A DNA stretch of 64,000 nucleotides from Salipaludibacillus daqingensis (GTDB taxonomy: Bacteria > Bacillota > Bacilli > Bacillales > Salisediminibacteriaceae): NCBI RefSeq assembly GCF_029891575.1, contig NZ_JARZHF010000012.1, positions 62,001 through 126,000 on the forward strand. Reading direction: 5' to 3'. A program made the translations under genes and the position numbers. Below the pieces are notes generated by a model. The model worked only from the letters and a program-made list of their open reading frames with translations, was not told the origin of the DNA and did not search any database. Numbering within the stretch: the first letter of the stretch is position 1; each line of letters begins with the position of its first letter. Positions 1 through 9,853 of this stretch are shown piece after piece.

Positions 1-27
1 ATTAGAACGCTTATCTTTTTTCGCCAT
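1..27 (-). CDS. Start of a small gene running off the window, possibly tlp-like spore protein
   Basis: Only nine codons are visible (MAKKDKRSN), entering from the window edge. A good ribosome binding site (AAAGGAGG) lies 11 bases upstream of the ATG. The N-terminus loosely resembles Tlp family spore proteins, which begin MAKPDDRSxN, and tlp is a neighbour of sspN and yneP in Bacillus. Nine residues cannot establish this. Confidence 0.4.
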
Positions 28-96
28 GAGAGAAAACGCCTCCTTTAGGTATTATCTCTCTTAGTTTGTTCCTTAGCTAAAAAAACATTCGTACAT

Positions 97-525
97 CTAC
101 GCTTCAGGTTGTTTTTTGTACTTTTCATATGCTTCGTGCCATGCTGGGAAATGTTTTTTAATTTTCATCGGACGAAATGTTTTGGCATCCACACAAACAT
201 GTTCACTCGTTCCAGTTAAACATCGTTTCCCCTCATCATTCTTTATTTCATATCCATAGGTAATACGTATACCATTATAGTCTTCAATCCACGTATGAAT
301 CGTTACTGATTGTCCGTATTTAGCAGGAAAATGATAATTCATTTGTACATTAGTGACTGGCGATAATGTACCTGTTTTTTCCATATCCGCATAACTAAAT
401 CCAATTTCTTCAATCATTTTCGTTCGACCAATTTCGCACCAAACTAAATAATTAGCATGATAAACAACGCCCATTTGGTCCGTTTCTGCATACCTTACAT
501 CCACATTAGTTGTTGCAACTAGCAT
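97..525 (-). CDS. yneP: Acyl-CoA thioesterase, YneP/YbgC hotdog family
   Basis: A 142-residue single hotdog domain of the 4HBT family, the usual length. Near the N-terminus the motif YAETDQMGVVYHANY carries the Asp and following residues used by YbgC/YneP enzymes to hydrolyse acyl-CoA thioesters; the physiological substrate is unknown. A GAGGAGG ribosome site sits before the ATG. It directly follows the AAA+ ATPase gene with no gap, so the two are probably cotranscribed. yneP lies close to sspN and citB in B. subtilis too, so this is part of the conserved backbone. Confidence 0.88.
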   Translation of the reverse strand: MLVATTNVDVRYAETDQMGVVYHANYLVWCEIGRTKMIEEIGFSYADMEKTGTLSPVTNVQMNYHFPAKYGQSVTIHTWIEDYNGIRITYGYEIKNDEGKRCLTGTSEHVCVDAKTFRPMKIKKHFPAWHEAYEKYKKQPEA

Positions 526-2841
526 TTATCGTTCCTCCTCAAAAATCGAAAAGTCCTCTTTCGTTAAAATAGAAAGGTCGTCTTGGTTTTGTTCATATAC
601 TAATCGATATGCTTGCCTTTGAATCGCTTCTTCTACCATATCTTTCATGGAACGAGCATTTCCAGCTGGTGGATCGTTTGTAATCTTTTCAAACAAAGCG
701 TTCGTCACGTCTGATTCCATTTCGTAACCAAATTCATTCACGTAAAGGTTGATAATTTCCATGAGCTCAGAAACGGAATAATGCGGAAATACAATCGATT
801 TTTTAAACCTAGAAGATAACCCAGGATTACTTTCAAGCAACGAATTTATTAAGTCGGAGTATCCGGCTAAAATCACGACCAGATTCTCTTCATGTTTTGT
901 CATCTCTTCTACTAACGTATCAATTGCTTCACGGCCAAAATCTTGTTCTCCTTTACTTAACAAAGAATACGCTTCGTCAATAAACAAAACTCCACCTAAA
1001 GCTTCACGGATTTTCTGCTTTGTTTTGATCGCCGTTTGCCCTACATACCCTGCCACCAGGTCACTTCTCCCTGTAATAACAACGTGACCTCGTTTAAGTA
1101 AATCAAGTTCATATAAAATTTGACTATAAATGTGGGCGACCGTTGTTTTACCAGTCCCAGGTGGTCCTGAAAACACTGCATGAAGCTGAATTGGAATAGA
1201 AGGCAAACCATTCTTCTCTCGTTGTTTTTGAATTTTGACAAAGGAAGAGAGTTGTCTAACTTCTTCTTTTACGTTTTTAAGTCCAATTAAGTGATTAAGC
1301 TTTTCTTCGCCCGCTTGACTTTCGTCTTCACTTTTCTGATCATTCATCATAAATGCGTTTTCATCCAACACGGTTAAGCTATTTTTTGAGTAGTCTTTCT
1401 CTTGGGCGGCTTTCGCTCCTTTTTGAAAGATCGCTTCTAGAACGAGATTTTTTACTGTACGAGCATTTCCAAAACTTTCGTCGATCCTTTCTTTATGTAT
1501 TTTCTTTCTCAGTTGTTTTATGGCTTCATCCGTTAAAGAATAATCGTTATCTAACGCTACATGTTCAGCTATTTCCACTAGTTCATCCATCGAAAAATCA
1601 GGTAAATGAATATGGTTTGTCTCAGGGAACCGACTCCTTAGACCAGGATTACTCCATAAAAAAGTCCTCATTTCTTCTGTGTATCCAGCCAAAACAACAG
1701 AAAATTTTCCGGCATACTCTCCGCTTGTCATCGCAGATACTAATGTATCAATAGCTGTCTGCCCATAATCTGAACCACTCGCTCCTTCTCGTCTCAAGCT
1801 ATACGCTTCATCAATAAATAAAACTCCACCAACTGCTTCTTGAATAACATTCATTGTTTTTTCTTCTGTTTGTCCAACATACGCTCCAACAAGGTGAGAG
1901 CGATCTACTTCTACAACATTTTCTCGAGGTAGAGCCCCTAATTGATGGTATATTCTCGCAAGTAAGCGAACAATCGTTGTTTTTCCTGTTCCAGGGTTCC
2001 CAGTCAAAATCATATTTAAATTACGTTCACTTTCAAAGTGATAACCTTGACGTTGCCGTTCTCGTTGATACTGTAAATAATAAAAATACGTTTCGACTTT
2101 ATTTTTCACTTCATCTAGACCAACCATCGTGTTCAATTCATCAAGTGCGTCGCTTTCCGATTCAGTTCCGATTGTTTCTCTCCATATTTCCCATTTATCC
2201 AATTGATGCTGTAATTGCTTCGTCTTTTCTTCCATCAACTGCTTTTTATCTTTCGATGAGTAAATGCCACTAATCGTTTTCCGATAATGAGTTGCAGCCT
2301 CTACTAACTCATCTATTTCTTGACCGATGTCGTTTATTAAATCTAGACCTTTCGTTAAAAATCTTGCTTCATCATCCTCTCGTAGACCAATTGCCTCGTT
2401 GATTTGAATCTTTCTCGCTTGGAGCTCTTGTTGCCATCCTTTGCCTTTTTGTAGCATCATAAGCATCTGATCAATCTTTTTTTTCTTTCCTTGGCTATGA
2501 TCCGTTTCACGAATTTTAGGAAAGTCTTCTTGAAACCAAGACTCATTCATTGTTTCAAGAGCAATATAAACAACCACTTTTGAAATATAGTCAGATGATG
2601 AAACGTTCATCGCTCTCGTCAGCCAATCATCGATGCGACGATCCCACTCTTTTTTTCTGTGAAACCTTGCAACGGCTGCCATCGCTTGAAGTTCTCCAAA
2701 CTGGTCATTGTTCTTTTCGGATGAATCCAAAACATCCATCATTCGAACAATTTCTCCTTCTTTCAGTTGATCATAGCGAGTTTTTTTCCAACTCTTGATT
2801 TTATCTAATCGCTCATCTTCATTTAACTTTGACTCTTTCAT
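526..2841 (-). CDS. Tandem AAA+ ATPase, SpoVK/CbbX type
   Basis: About 771 residues. A helical N-terminal region (about 1-230) precedes two AAA+ modules. The first has Walker A GNPGTGKTT near residue 282 and Walker B VLFIDEAY near 340; the second has GPPGTGKTT near 560 and VLFIDEAY near 620. Both match the CbxX/CfqX-SpoVK subfamily. B. subtilis SpoVK has one module (about 320 residues), so this is the doubled form. The ATG preceded by GAGGTG at spacing 6 (2841) is preferred over a GTG nine bases earlier. Sits between eamA-like and yneP genes, probably one operon. A role in sporulation is inference only; EccA-type ATPases of type VII secretion are another relative. Confidence 0.8.
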   Translation of the reverse strand: MKESKLNEDERLDKIKSWKKTRYDQLKEGEIVRMMDVLDSSEKNNDQFGELQAMAAVARFHRKKEWDRRIDDWLTRAMNVSSSDYISKVVVYIALETMNESWFQEDFPKIRETDHSQGKKKKIDQMLMMLQKGKGWQQELQARKIQINEAIGLREDDEARFLTKGLDLINDIGQEIDELVEAATHYRKTISGIYSSKDKKQLMEEKTKQLQHQLDKWEIWRETIGTESESDALDELNTMVGLDEVKNKVETYFYYLQYQRERQRQGYHFESERNLNMILTGNPGTGKTTIVRLLARIYHQLGALPRENVVEVDRSHLVGAYVGQTEEKTMNVIQEAVGGVLFIDEAYSLRREGASGSDYGQTAIDTLVSAMTSGEYAGKFSVVLAGYTEEMRTFLWSNPGLRSRFPETNHIHLPDFSMDELVEIAEHVALDNDYSLTDEAIKQLRKKIHKERIDESFGNARTVKNLVLEAIFQKGAKAAQEKDYSKNSLTVLDENAFMMNDQKSEDESQAGEEKLNHLIGLKNVKEEVRQLSSFVKIQKQREKNGLPSIPIQLHAVFSGPPGTGKTTVAHIYSQILYELDLLKRGHVVITGRSDLVAGYVGQTAIKTKQKIREALGGVLFIDEAYSLLSKGEQDFGREAIDTLVEEMTKHEENLVVILAGYSDLINSLLESNPGLSSRFKKSIVFPHYSVSELMEIINLYVNEFGYEMESDVTNALFEKITNDPPAGNARSMKDMVEEAIQRQAYRLVYEQNQDDLSILTKEDFSIFEEER

Positions 2842-2846
2842 TTTGT

Positions 2847-3803
2847 TCACCTCATTTCTCGAAGAGACACATCACTAACCTTTTGATTTGGTTGCTCTTT
2901 TACTCGCGCTTTCCACGTGCCATACGTAACACCTGTCAAGACAAAAAATGCGCCTAAGATATGTACAAATAATAACTGCTCACCTAATAAGAGCGTTGCC
3001 AAAAGAACAGCTGACAATGGCATTAAATTTATGAATATCGACGCTTTAGCTGCACCTATCATTTTTATTCCTTGATAATACATAATGAAACTAACGACCG
3101 AGACGATAACACTCATGTGAAGAATCGATCCCCACGTTAACAAACTTGCCTGTTGAAGTTCTATGACACTTGTTTCGAAAAACACAAATGGCATAAGCAT
3201 AAGGGTTCCAATCACCACTGCGTATGTAGTTGTCGTAATTGAGCCGAATTTTTGCAAGGCAATTTTACCAACCACACTATACAACGCCCAGCAAATGACT
3301 GCAAGTAATAAGACAAGATCAATGGGTGCTAAACCTGATTCGAATAGTTGACGAAAGTTTCCTTCAGTTATAATAATTGTTGCTCCTGTTAAAGCTAATA
3401 TCAAACCAATAATATTTCGTTTCGTAATGACTTCTTTAAGAAATATACCCGATAAAACAACGATCAACACTGGATTTGATGCAATAAAAAGGGAGCTTTT
3501 CACAATTGGTGCGTCTCTTGTAGCAACAAAAAAAGCGATATTGTAAAGAGCAATACCCGTAAGTCCAAGAATGCTAACGAGAATCCACTCTTTTCCTTTT
3601 GGGCGCCTTCCACCTTTATCCATCACTAACATAATTGGAATTAATAAAATAGCCGCAAAAAAGAAACGGAAAAAGGCAACAGTAATTGGGCTTAAATCTT
3701 GTGTGGCAAAATTACCTGCTATAAATGCACTTCCCCAGCTACTTGTGGCTAAAGCAAGCATGACATAGATTAGCCACGGTTTTGTTGTTAGTAACTTTTT
3801 CAT
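2847..3803 (-). CDS. EamA (DMT superfamily) metabolite exporter
   Basis: A 318-residue integral membrane protein with about ten hydrophobic segments in two EamA repeats. The first repeat begins with the typical ALATSSWGSAFIAGNFA helix, and the second follows near residue 160 (LLLAVICWALYSVVGKIAL). Family members export amino acids, nucleosides or other small metabolites; the substrate cannot be read from sequence. Its stop lies five bases before the AAA+ ATPase start, so the two are probably cotranscribed. Confidence 0.85.
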   Translation of the reverse strand: MKKLLTTKPWLIYVMLALATSSWGSAFIAGNFATQDLSPITVAFFRFFFAAILLIPIMLVMDKGGRRPKGKEWILVSILGLTGIALYNIAFFVATRDAPIVKSSLFIASNPVLIVVLSGIFLKEVITKRNIIGLILALTGATIIITEGNFRQLFESGLAPIDLVLLLAVICWALYSVVGKIALQKFGSITTTTYAVVIGTLMLMPFVFFETSVIELQQASLLTWGSILHMSVIVSVVSFIMYYQGIKMIGAAKASIFINLMPLSAVLLATLLLGEQLLFVHILGAFFVLTGVTYGTWKARVKEQPNQKVSDVSLREMR

Positions 3804-3951
3804 AAATATAATCTCCTTTTTCTTCGTTACTCGAAATATACCTTACTTCAGCATTTTTTTCTACTTTTAGTACCATTCTCCTCAGCTGACAGAATGGCAT
3901 CACTTCCTGTATACTAATCCTATTGCCACGATATCAAAGGAGAAAAAATCT

Positions 3952-4608
3952 ATGTACCGCAAAGGTTTCGTTCTTTTAGGAAGTGTTCTTGTTGTTATAG
4001 GTCTTATATTTTATCATGAATCATTATTACATTGGGTTCAAAACAACGATCAAGATCAATGGTTTCTAGTGACGGTCATCGCAACACTCATGTCGCTTTT
4101 CCCTGTCATCCCTTACCCATTAGTCGGAAGTGTCATTGGTGCCGCTTATGGTCCCGCTTATGGTGCTGTTATCATTTGGACAGGATCCACAGTTGCATCA
4201 ATCATTTTTTTCTCCCTTATTCGTTATGGGGGATTCCATAAGTTAGGCACGAAAGTTCATTTAAAGTATGCCGCAACGAAAAAACTTACACTGCTTTTTG
4301 AACAAAACGCATTCATGTCTATTACGATTTTGAGAATGATTCCTGTTATCCCGTCTATTATTATCAATGCTTATGCTGCACTAAGTCGCGTTCGATTTAT
4401 GATTTATGCGCTTGGTTCAGGATTAGGAAAAATACCCGCGATGACGTTGTTTGCTTTTGTTGGTCATACCATTGTAACCGATCCGATTGAATTAATTTAT
4501 ATGATTGTCATTTATGCTGTTTTTCTTACGATTGTTTATAGCGGATACAAGCTTTGGTTAAAGAATATTGAACAAAAAACCATCGTTGCCAAAACACCCC
4601 GCTCATAA
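3952..4608 (+). CDS. TVP38/TMEM64 family (VTT domain) membrane protein
   Basis: A 218-residue protein with about six membrane helices and the VTT/SNARE-associated Golgi core. This includes the helix pair around FPVIPYPLVGSVIGAAYG and the motif LRMIPVIPSIIINAYAALS with the conserved R-x-x-P. Bacterial homologues (YtxB, YdjX/Z, DedA relatives) are membrane proteins with proposed transport or lipid-related roles. RBS AAAGGAG is well placed. Transcribed alone and divergently from the EamA gene, ending in a strong hairpin. Confidence 0.82.
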   Translation: MYRKGFVLLGSVLVVIGLIFYHESLLHWVQNNDQDQWFLVTVIATLMSLFPVIPYPLVGSVIGAAYGPAYGAVIIWTGSTVASIIFFSLIRYGGFHKLGTKVHLKYAATKKLTLLFEQNAFMSITILRMIPVIPSIIINAYAALSRVRFMIYALGSGLGKIPAMTLFAFVGHTIVTDPIELIYMIVIYAVFLTIVYSGYKLWLKNIEQKTIVAKTPRS

Positions 4609-4615
4609 GAGCATT

Positions 4616-4676
4616 AAAAAAGGGACTTTCAAGGATTCGGCTAGATACATGACAAGCCGAACTTGGAAGTCCCTTA
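4616..4676. terminator. Long hairpin terminator between convergent genes
   Basis: AAGGGACTT pairs with AAGTCCCTT through a long imperfect inner stem (CGGCT with AAGCCG). It has A-rich and T-rich flanks and can serve both the VTT gene and the opposing VanZ gene. Confidence 0.75.
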
Positions 4677-4703
4677 TTCTAACGTTTCACTAGTTTGATA
4701 AGA

Positions 4704-5192
4704 TTAAAAAGCTTTTAAAAACCTTAATATCCGATAAAGAATAGCTCCGATGAGGCCACCTGTTGTATTTAAAATAACATCATCAATATTCGCCACTCTA
4801 AATGTGTATAGATACTGATTCAGTTCTATAAATGAAGACAATAAGATCGACACAAACACGGTCAATATAATGCTCGTCGGTTTCACTTTTCGACGAAGAC
4901 GTTCTATTAATAGCGAAAATAATAGACCAAACGGAATAAATAACACGACATTGCCAACTAATATCCGAATAGGATCGACCAAGTCTTCACTGTAAACAGC
5001 GATTCGGTAAATGCTTAAAAAAGGATCTAAATTATAATTTCTTCCCCCTGGTCCAACCGGTCCAAATGATGAGCCATAGTTCCAAGCGAAAAAAGTAACG
5101 TAAAATAACACGCTCATATATAAAATGAACATAAAAATAACCAACGATGTTGGAAATTTAAAAACATTTTTTTTGCTTTTTTTATTCCCCAA
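4704..5192 (-). CDS. VanZ family membrane protein
   Basis: About 162 residues with four to five membrane helices and the VanZ-like pattern NLDPFLSIYRIAVY, NVVLFIPFGLLFSLL, SSFIELNQY and the acidic NIDDVILNTTGG motif. VanZ proteins are associated with low-level teicoplanin resistance in vanA clusters, but most chromosomal copies have no known role. The start is uncertain: a TTG at 5192 has the best spacing from AGGAG, while an upstream TTG would overlap the ribosome site. Confidence 0.82.
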   Translation of the reverse strand: MGNKKSKKNVFKFPTSLVIFMFILYMSVLFYVTFFAWNYGSSFGPVGPGGRNYNLDPFLSIYRIAVYSEDLVDPIRILVGNVVLFIPFGLLFSLLIERLRRKVKPTSIILTVFVSILLSSFIELNQYLYTFRVANIDDVILNTTGGLIGAILYRILRFLKAF

Positions 5193-5331
5193 TAGTTGCA
5201 CTCCTAACAATGGTTACTTCCTGCTCCCGTTGTTTCATTATCATACGCTCATGTGATTTTGACAAGCTTTAAATCCTCAAAAATTCTCTAAATCGATAAT
5301 AAATCTTTTTTTCTGGAGATCTATACCAACT

Positions 5332-5361
5332 AAAAAAGGAACAGAAATTTCTGCTCCTTGG
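5332..5361 (-). terminator. Terminator of sspN
   Basis: On the minus strand AAGGAGCAGAAA pairs with TTTCTGTTCCTT, followed by T residues, immediately after sspN. Confidence 0.75.
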
Positions 5362-5374
5362 TTAGAATAGGCTT

Positions 5375-5518
5375 TTATTTTCCTTTATCAGGAACATAAT
5401 CTGGTTTAGCAGAGCCCTTTGTATTCATTTTCTTCCCCTTGTTTGCATCGCTTGCCACAGGCTGTGTCCCTGGAAAATCAGGCCTGAATTGCTTATTGTA
5501 ATTTCGATTTCCTCCCAC
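5375..5518 (-). CDS. sspN: Small acid-soluble spore protein N
   Basis: A 47-residue basic, hydrophilic protein starting at GTG behind AAAGGGGGTG. The centre reads FPGTQPVASDANKGKKMNTK, matching the GTxPVxxxxNKGKKM core of Bacillus SspN. The last residues PDYVPDKGK also follow the family pattern. SspN is a minor spore-core protein made in the forespore under SigG control. It has its own terminator. In B. subtilis it also lies next to citB/yneN and tlp-yneP, which supports the call. Confidence 0.85.
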   Translation of the reverse strand: MGGNRNYNKQFRPDFPGTQPVASDANKGKKMNTKGSAKPDYVPDKGK

Positions 5519-5545
5519 TTTTTAACACCCCCTTTACTATCGTTA

Positions 5546-5680
5546 TCAACTACCTAATCGATCCATATGTTTTTTATCAATTCGTTGTTCGATTTTTTCA
5601 ATCTCTTTTTCATCCTTCATTAATGAAGTTATATTTTGCTTATATAGATCTTCGTATCTTTGTTTTAATTTTTTCCTCAT
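5546..5680 (-). CDS. FbpB-like small basic protein
   Basis: 44 residues starting MRKKLKQRYEDLYKQN, with the C-terminal KDEKEIEKIEQRIDKKH segment typical of the Fur-regulated basic protein B family (FbpB). In B. subtilis FbpB assists the small RNA FsrA in the iron-sparing response. The ATG at 5680 is chosen because AAAAGGAGG lies eight bases upstream; the longer reading has no ribosome site. A partial Fur-like half site (TGATAATGGTATAAG, minus strand) lies upstream but is imperfect, so iron regulation is only a guess. Confidence 0.7.
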   Translation of the reverse strand: MRKKLKQRYEDLYKQNITSLMKDEKEIEKIEQRIDKKHMDRLGS

Positions 5681-5773
5681 GGTATACCTCCTTTTTATTT
5701 GCTCTTTCATTGCACTACTTATACCATTATCATCCATATTGTAAATATTTTATACTTATTGAAGAAATGCATT

Positions 5774-6475
5774 CTATTTTTCACTAATGTAGACGCCACC
5801 TGAATTATCTAAGGTCATTAAAAATACATCATTCACATCTCTAATATTTTGTTTCCTAATTTGGCTATCTACCCAACTTCTTGTCGTGACTTTTTTAATA
5901 TTAGCATCAATGTAACGACCATCTTGTACGAGGACAGTAGGATAACCTTTATCTGATGCCACTTTATTCATATCACTAGGTGTTAATGAATCGAACTGCG
6001 ATTTTTTGATTACACTAATTTGTCCGTTAGCTTCCAACACCGCATAATCCACTTCATTTAAATCAATCGAGCTATTCAGTCGTAGGTCCATTAACAATGC
6101 TTCTACCGTTACTTTTGCTTTTGCCATTTCATTGTGAAGAATTTTCCCTTTTTCCATTAACACAAGAGGTTCATCTTCAATAACTCTCCTAAAACGAGGT
6201 AATTTTAGAGCAACATAAGATAAACCTAAATGAGTACCTCCAATCAGTGATGCAGCAGCTAATGGTCCTCCTAAAGGTGTCTCTCCATCAGCTAAAGGCT
6301 CTCCCACAACATCCCCTATAATTACGCCAAATAGAAAATCGATCGGGTTTACTGCTGTCATGGAACGTTGTCCTAATATTTTAATCAGTAAAAAAACATA
6401 GATGTAAACAATGGAAGCTCGAATGAGAAATCCATATATCGGTAAATCCTCTGCTCCTTGCCAAAAGTCGAACAC
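5774..6475 (-). CDS. YetF/YkjA-type DUF421 membrane protein
   Basis: A 233-residue protein. Three N-terminal membrane segments (to about residue 85, including LIKILGQRSMTAVNPIDFLFGVIIGD) are followed by a soluble YetF C-terminal domain. The GQRSM...NPIDFLFGVIIGDVVGEPL block is the family hallmark. B. subtilis has several paralogues (YetF, YrbG, YkjA, YdfS), some expressed in the forespore, such as the SpoVA-associated YetF. The molecular role is unclear. Transcribed alone on the minus strand, with the weak FbpB-like gene downstream. Confidence 0.82.
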   Translation of the reverse strand: MFDFWQGAEDLPIYGFLIRASIVYIYVFLLIKILGQRSMTAVNPIDFLFGVIIGDVVGEPLADGETPLGGPLAAASLIGGTHLGLSYVALKLPRFRRVIEDEPLVLMEKGKILHNEMAKAKVTVEALLMDLRLNSSIDLNEVDYAVLEANGQISVIKKSQFDSLTPSDMNKVASDKGYPTVLVQDGRYIDANIKKVTTRSWVDSQIRKQNIRDVNDVFLMTLDNSGGVYISEK

Positions 6476-6624
6476 GCCTATCCCTCACTTCATGCGGTTA
6501 TATCTAAATCATAGTATGTGATTTTCTGATAAATCTATACAAGAGTGCAAAGGCAAGGATAGTTGTTTTGTTTATATTTTTATAGCTTTTCGAGTTTGTG
6601 AATATAGGTTAAAAGAGAAAAGAG

Positions 6625-6716
6625 GAAATATACGCTTGTGACCGTCTTTCACCAAAATCAACTCGCAACGGTCACATGATGCCTTCTCTTGTGACAGATC
6701 CACAGTATATTTCTCC
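6625..6716. repeat. Nested inverted repeats downstream of aconitase
   Basis: GAAATATAC (6625-6633) pairs with GTATATTTC (6705-6713), and inside it TGTGACCGT (6637-6645) pairs with ACGGTCACA (6668-6676). A direct copy of CTTGTGAC recurs near 6687. No gene is visible between 6476 and 6851; this structure and the aconitase terminator are all I see. Confidence 0.6.
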
Positions 6717-6805
6717 AACTTGGGCACAAGCTCGCTAAACTTTCTCGAGAATAAACATACGGTTACAAAACACAGTCTCCTCCTTATCTATCACCATTAA
6801 TAAAA

Positions 6806-6844
6806 CAAAAACAGCACCTGCGAAAATCGCAAGTGCTGAAAAAT
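6806..6844 (-). terminator. Terminator of aconitase
   Basis: On the minus strand CAGCACTTGCGA pairs with TCGCAGGTGCTG and is followed by TTTTTGTTTT, directly after the acnA stop codon. Confidence 0.85.
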
Positions 6845-6851
6845 TATTTAT

Positions 6852-9575
6852 CTATTTTTTTGCTAACGTATTACGAAGAACCATTGGTAAGATACCGCCA
6901 TGTCGGTAATAGTCAATTTCAACTTCACTGTCAAAACGAGCTAACACTTCAAATTTAGTTTCTTTACCAGTTTCAGGATCCTTAGCAATCACTTCAACAT
7001 GATCACGAGGTTGAATGTCATTTGTCACTTTAACATCAAAGTGCTCTTTACCAGTCAATCCAAGAGTATCGGCATTTTCACCTTTTTTGAATTGAAGTGG
7101 TAGGACACCCATAAGCACTAAGTTACTACGGTGAATACGTTCGAAGCTTGCCGCAATAACTGTCTTAATTCCAAGTAACGTTGTTCCTTTTGCTGCCCAG
7201 TCACGAGAACTTCCCATTCCGTAATCGTCACCAGCAAGAACGACCAATCCTGTATCTGTTTCTTTGTATTTCATACATGCATCATAAATCGCCATGACTT
7301 CACCAGTTGGCCAGAACGTTGTATAACCGCCTTCTGTTCCAGGTGCAAGTTGATTTTTGATACGAATGTTTGCAAACGTACCGCGCATCATAACTTCGTG
7401 ATTTCCTCGGCGAGAACCGTACGAGTTAAATTCTGCAGGTTTTATACCTTTATCCATCAAGAATTTCCCTGCAGGACTATTTTTAGCAATAGAACCAGCC
7501 GGTGAAATATGGTCAGTTGTTACGGAATCACCGAATTTACCAACTGCACGTAATTCATTAAGTTCTTTTACATCCTCAGGCTCAGGAGAAAGGTTCTCAA
7601 AGAATGGTGGATTTTGAATATACGTAGACTCTGAATCAAATTGATACAGATCTCCATCAGATGTTTCCAATGCATTCCATTCCGCATTATCATCAAACAC
7701 ACGCTCATACTCTTTTTTGAATAGTTTTGGATCGACAGCGTGCTTCATGACAGCATCAATCTCTGCGTTTGAAGGCCAAATGTCTTTGAAAAAGACATCA
7801 TTACCATCTTGATCTTGACCAAGAGCTTCATTATATAGGTCAATATCTACTGTACCAGCTAACGCATATGCAACTACAAGTGGTGGCGATGCTAAATAGT
7901 TAGCTTTCACTAAAGGATGAATACGTCCTTCAAAGTTACGGTTACCACTTAAAACAGACGAAACAGTTAAGTCTTCATCAGCAATACCTTTTTCAATTTC
8001 TTCTGGAAGTGGTCCACTATTACCGATACAGGTTGTACAACCATATCCAACAAGGTTAAATCCTAGCTTGTCAAGATAAGACATTAAACCTGCATTCTGT
8101 AAATAACCAGTTACTACTTTCGAACCTGGTGCTAAACTTGTTTTTACATAAGCAGGAACATTCAAGCCTTTTTCAACAGCTTTCTTAGCGAGTAACCCAG
8201 CTCCAAGCATAACGTGAGGATTAGACGTATTTGTACAACTTGTAATCGCAGCAATGGCAACTGAACCTGTTTTTAGAGTAGACGTTTCCCCATTTGAATG
8301 CGTCACTTTTGCCTCTTTGCCAATTTCTTCTGGTGACAAACCGAATCCAGAACTTCCCACTGGAGCAGAAATTGCTTTCCCCCACTCTTTTTTCATTTCT
8401 GATAATGGAATTAAATCTTGCGGACGTTTAGGTCCAGACAAGTTCGGTTCAATGACTGTTAAGTCAATTTCTACAACATCTGTGAATTCTGGATCGTTTT
8501 CTCCAGGTGTATAGAACATTCCATTTGCTTTCGTGTACGTTTCAACTAATTTCACTAATTCTTCGCTTCGACCTGTGAAACGTAAATAGTTCAAAGTTTC
8601 ATCATCTACTGGGAAGAAACCAACTGTTGCCCCATATTCAGGTGCCATGTTAGAAATTGTTGCACGGTCGGCTAATGTCATATCAGCAAGTCCTGTTCCG
8701 AAGAACTCAACAAACTTCCCAACAACATTTTTCTTACGTAGTGCTTGTGTTACTTTCAACGCCAAGTCAGTTGCAGTTGCACCTTCTGGCATCGCACCTT
8801 TTAAATTAACACCAATGACTTCTGGGACAGGGAAATAAGATGGTTGCTTCAACATACCTGCTTCGGCTTCAATTCCACCTACACCCCAACCTAGGACACC
8901 AAGTCCGTTGATCATGGTTGTATGAGAATCTGTTCCTACTAGTGAATCAGGAAAAGCAACTTTTTCTCCTTGCTCATTTTCACCTTGTTGTACTACATTG
9001 GCCAAATACTCCAAGTTTACTTGGTGAACAATCCCCGTAGCTGGTGGTACTGCTCGGTAATTATCCAATGATTTTTGAGCCCAGCTTAAAAACTTGTAAC
9101 GCTCTTCATTTCGTTGGAATTCCAATTTCATATTATTCATAAGAGAATTTGCCCCACCAAATTCATCCACTTGGACCGAGTGATCGACAACAAGATCAAC
9201 TGGAATGGCTGGATTAATCTCTTTCGGGTCTCCACCGAGATCTGCCATCGCTTTTCGAAGCGAAGCTAAATCCACAACGGATGGAACTCCTGTGAAGTCT
9301 TGTAAAATGACGCGCGACGGCTTAAATGGAACATCAATATTTTTTACTTGATCTGTTCCCCACTTCGCTAAGTTTTCCACGTGCTCTTCTTTAATAACTC
9401 TTCCATCATGTTGACGTAACAATGATTCTAAAAGGACTCGAATTGAGTAAGGAAGGTTGGTAACGGTTCCAACTCCGGCCTCTTCAATCGCCTTCAGATC
9501 AAAATAGTGATAAGTTTCACCATTAACGTCAAAGGTTTTCTTTGAGTTATACAATGCTTTGTTTTCATTTGACAT
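6852..9575 (-). CDS. acnA: Aconitate hydratase (aconitase A)
   Basis: About 907 residues, the length of B. subtilis CitB. It interconverts citrate and isocitrate in the TCA cycle using a 4Fe-4S cluster. Cluster cysteines are visible in SCTNTSNP and [11 protein letters not shown], and the C-terminal swivel domain carries [16 protein letters not shown]. Gram-positive aconitases of this type can also bind iron-responsive RNA when the cluster is lost. The ATG at 9575 (MSNENKALY) is preferred because GAAGGAGGG precedes it at the right distance. A SigA-like promoter lies just upstream. Position between sspP and sspN matches B. subtilis. Confidence 0.97.
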   Translation of the reverse strand: MSNENKALYNSKKTFDVNGETYHYFDLKAIEEAGVGTVTNLPYSIRVLLESLLRQHDGRVIKEEHVENLAKWGTDQVKNIDVPFKPSRVILQDFTGVPSVVDLASLRKAMADLGGDPKEINPAIPVDLVVDHSVQVDEFGGANSLMNNMKLEFQRNEERYKFLSWAQKSLDNYRAVPPATGIVHQVNLEYLANVVQQGENEQGEKVAFPDSLVGTDSHTTMINGLGVLGWGVGGIEAEAGMLKQPSYFPVPEVIGVNLKGAMPEGATATDLALKVTQALRKKNVVGKFVEFFGTGLADMTLADRATISNMAPEYGATVGFFPVDDETLNYLRFTGRSEELVKLVETYTKANGMFYTPGENDPEFTDVVEIDLTVIEPNLSGPKRPQDLIPLSEMKKEWGKAISAPVGSSGFGLSPEEIGKEAKVTHSNGETSTLKTGSVAIAAITSCTNTSNPHVMLGAGLLAKKAVEKGLNVPAYVKTSLAPGSKVVTGYLQNAGLMSYLDKLGFNLVGYGCTTCIGNSGPLPEEIEKGIADEDLTVSSVLSGNRNFEGRIHPLVKANYLASPPLVVAYALAGTVDIDLYNEALGQDQDGNDVFFKDIWPSNAEIDAVMKHAVDPKLFKKEYERVFDDNAEWNALETSDGDLYQFDSESTYIQNPPFFENLSPEPEDVKELNELRAVGKFGDSVTTDHISPAGSIAKNSPAGKFLMDKGIKPAEFNSYGSRRGNHEVMMRGTFANIRIKNQLAPGTEGGYTTFWPTGEVMAIYDACMKYKETDTGLVVLAGDDYGMGSSRDWAAKGTTLLGIKTVIAASFERIHRSNLVLMGVLPLQFKKGENADTLGLTGKEHFDVKVTNDIQPRDHVEVIAKDPETGKETKFEVLARFDSEVEIDYYRHGGILPMVLRNTLAKK

Positions 9576-9598
9576 ATGTATTCCCTCCTTCATGTTCT

Positions 9599-9627
9599 AT
9601 CATATAACAGATTTTCTTAATTGTCTA
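9599..9627 (-). promoter_or_regulatory. Probable SigA promoter of acnA
   Basis: On the minus strand TAGACA (9627-9622) and TATGAT (9604-9599) are separated by 17 bases and lie just upstream of the acnA ribosome site. The match to TTGACA/TATAAT is partial. A CcpC operator is expected from B. subtilis but I could not place one confidently. Confidence 0.5.
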
Positions 9628-9814
9628 AAACCTTTTTTCGAAAATTTGTCACATATTCGCTTTACTAGAATAACACTTCTATGATTGAATGACATATTTA
9701 CTGCTTGCGTATTACTAAATTCATTCCACTTTAACCGTTTCTCGTTTTCTGGAATAACAAACGTCATTTTGTACATTAATTCTATTTTTTTGAAAAAGGA
9801 CTTCTGTTACACTC

Positions 9815-9846
9815 AAAAAGACTCAGCATAACTTATGCCGAGTCCC
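9815..9846 (-). terminator. Terminator of the small helical protein gene
   Basis: On the minus strand GACTCGGCATAA pairs with TTATGCTGAGTC, followed by TTTTT, just after the stop at 9854. Confidence 0.85.
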
Positions 9847-9853
9847 GAATTTT

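Noticed and set aside
5738-5773. Fur box controlling the FbpB-like gene
   Set aside because: Only one half of the inverted repeat matches well; too weak to list as a site.
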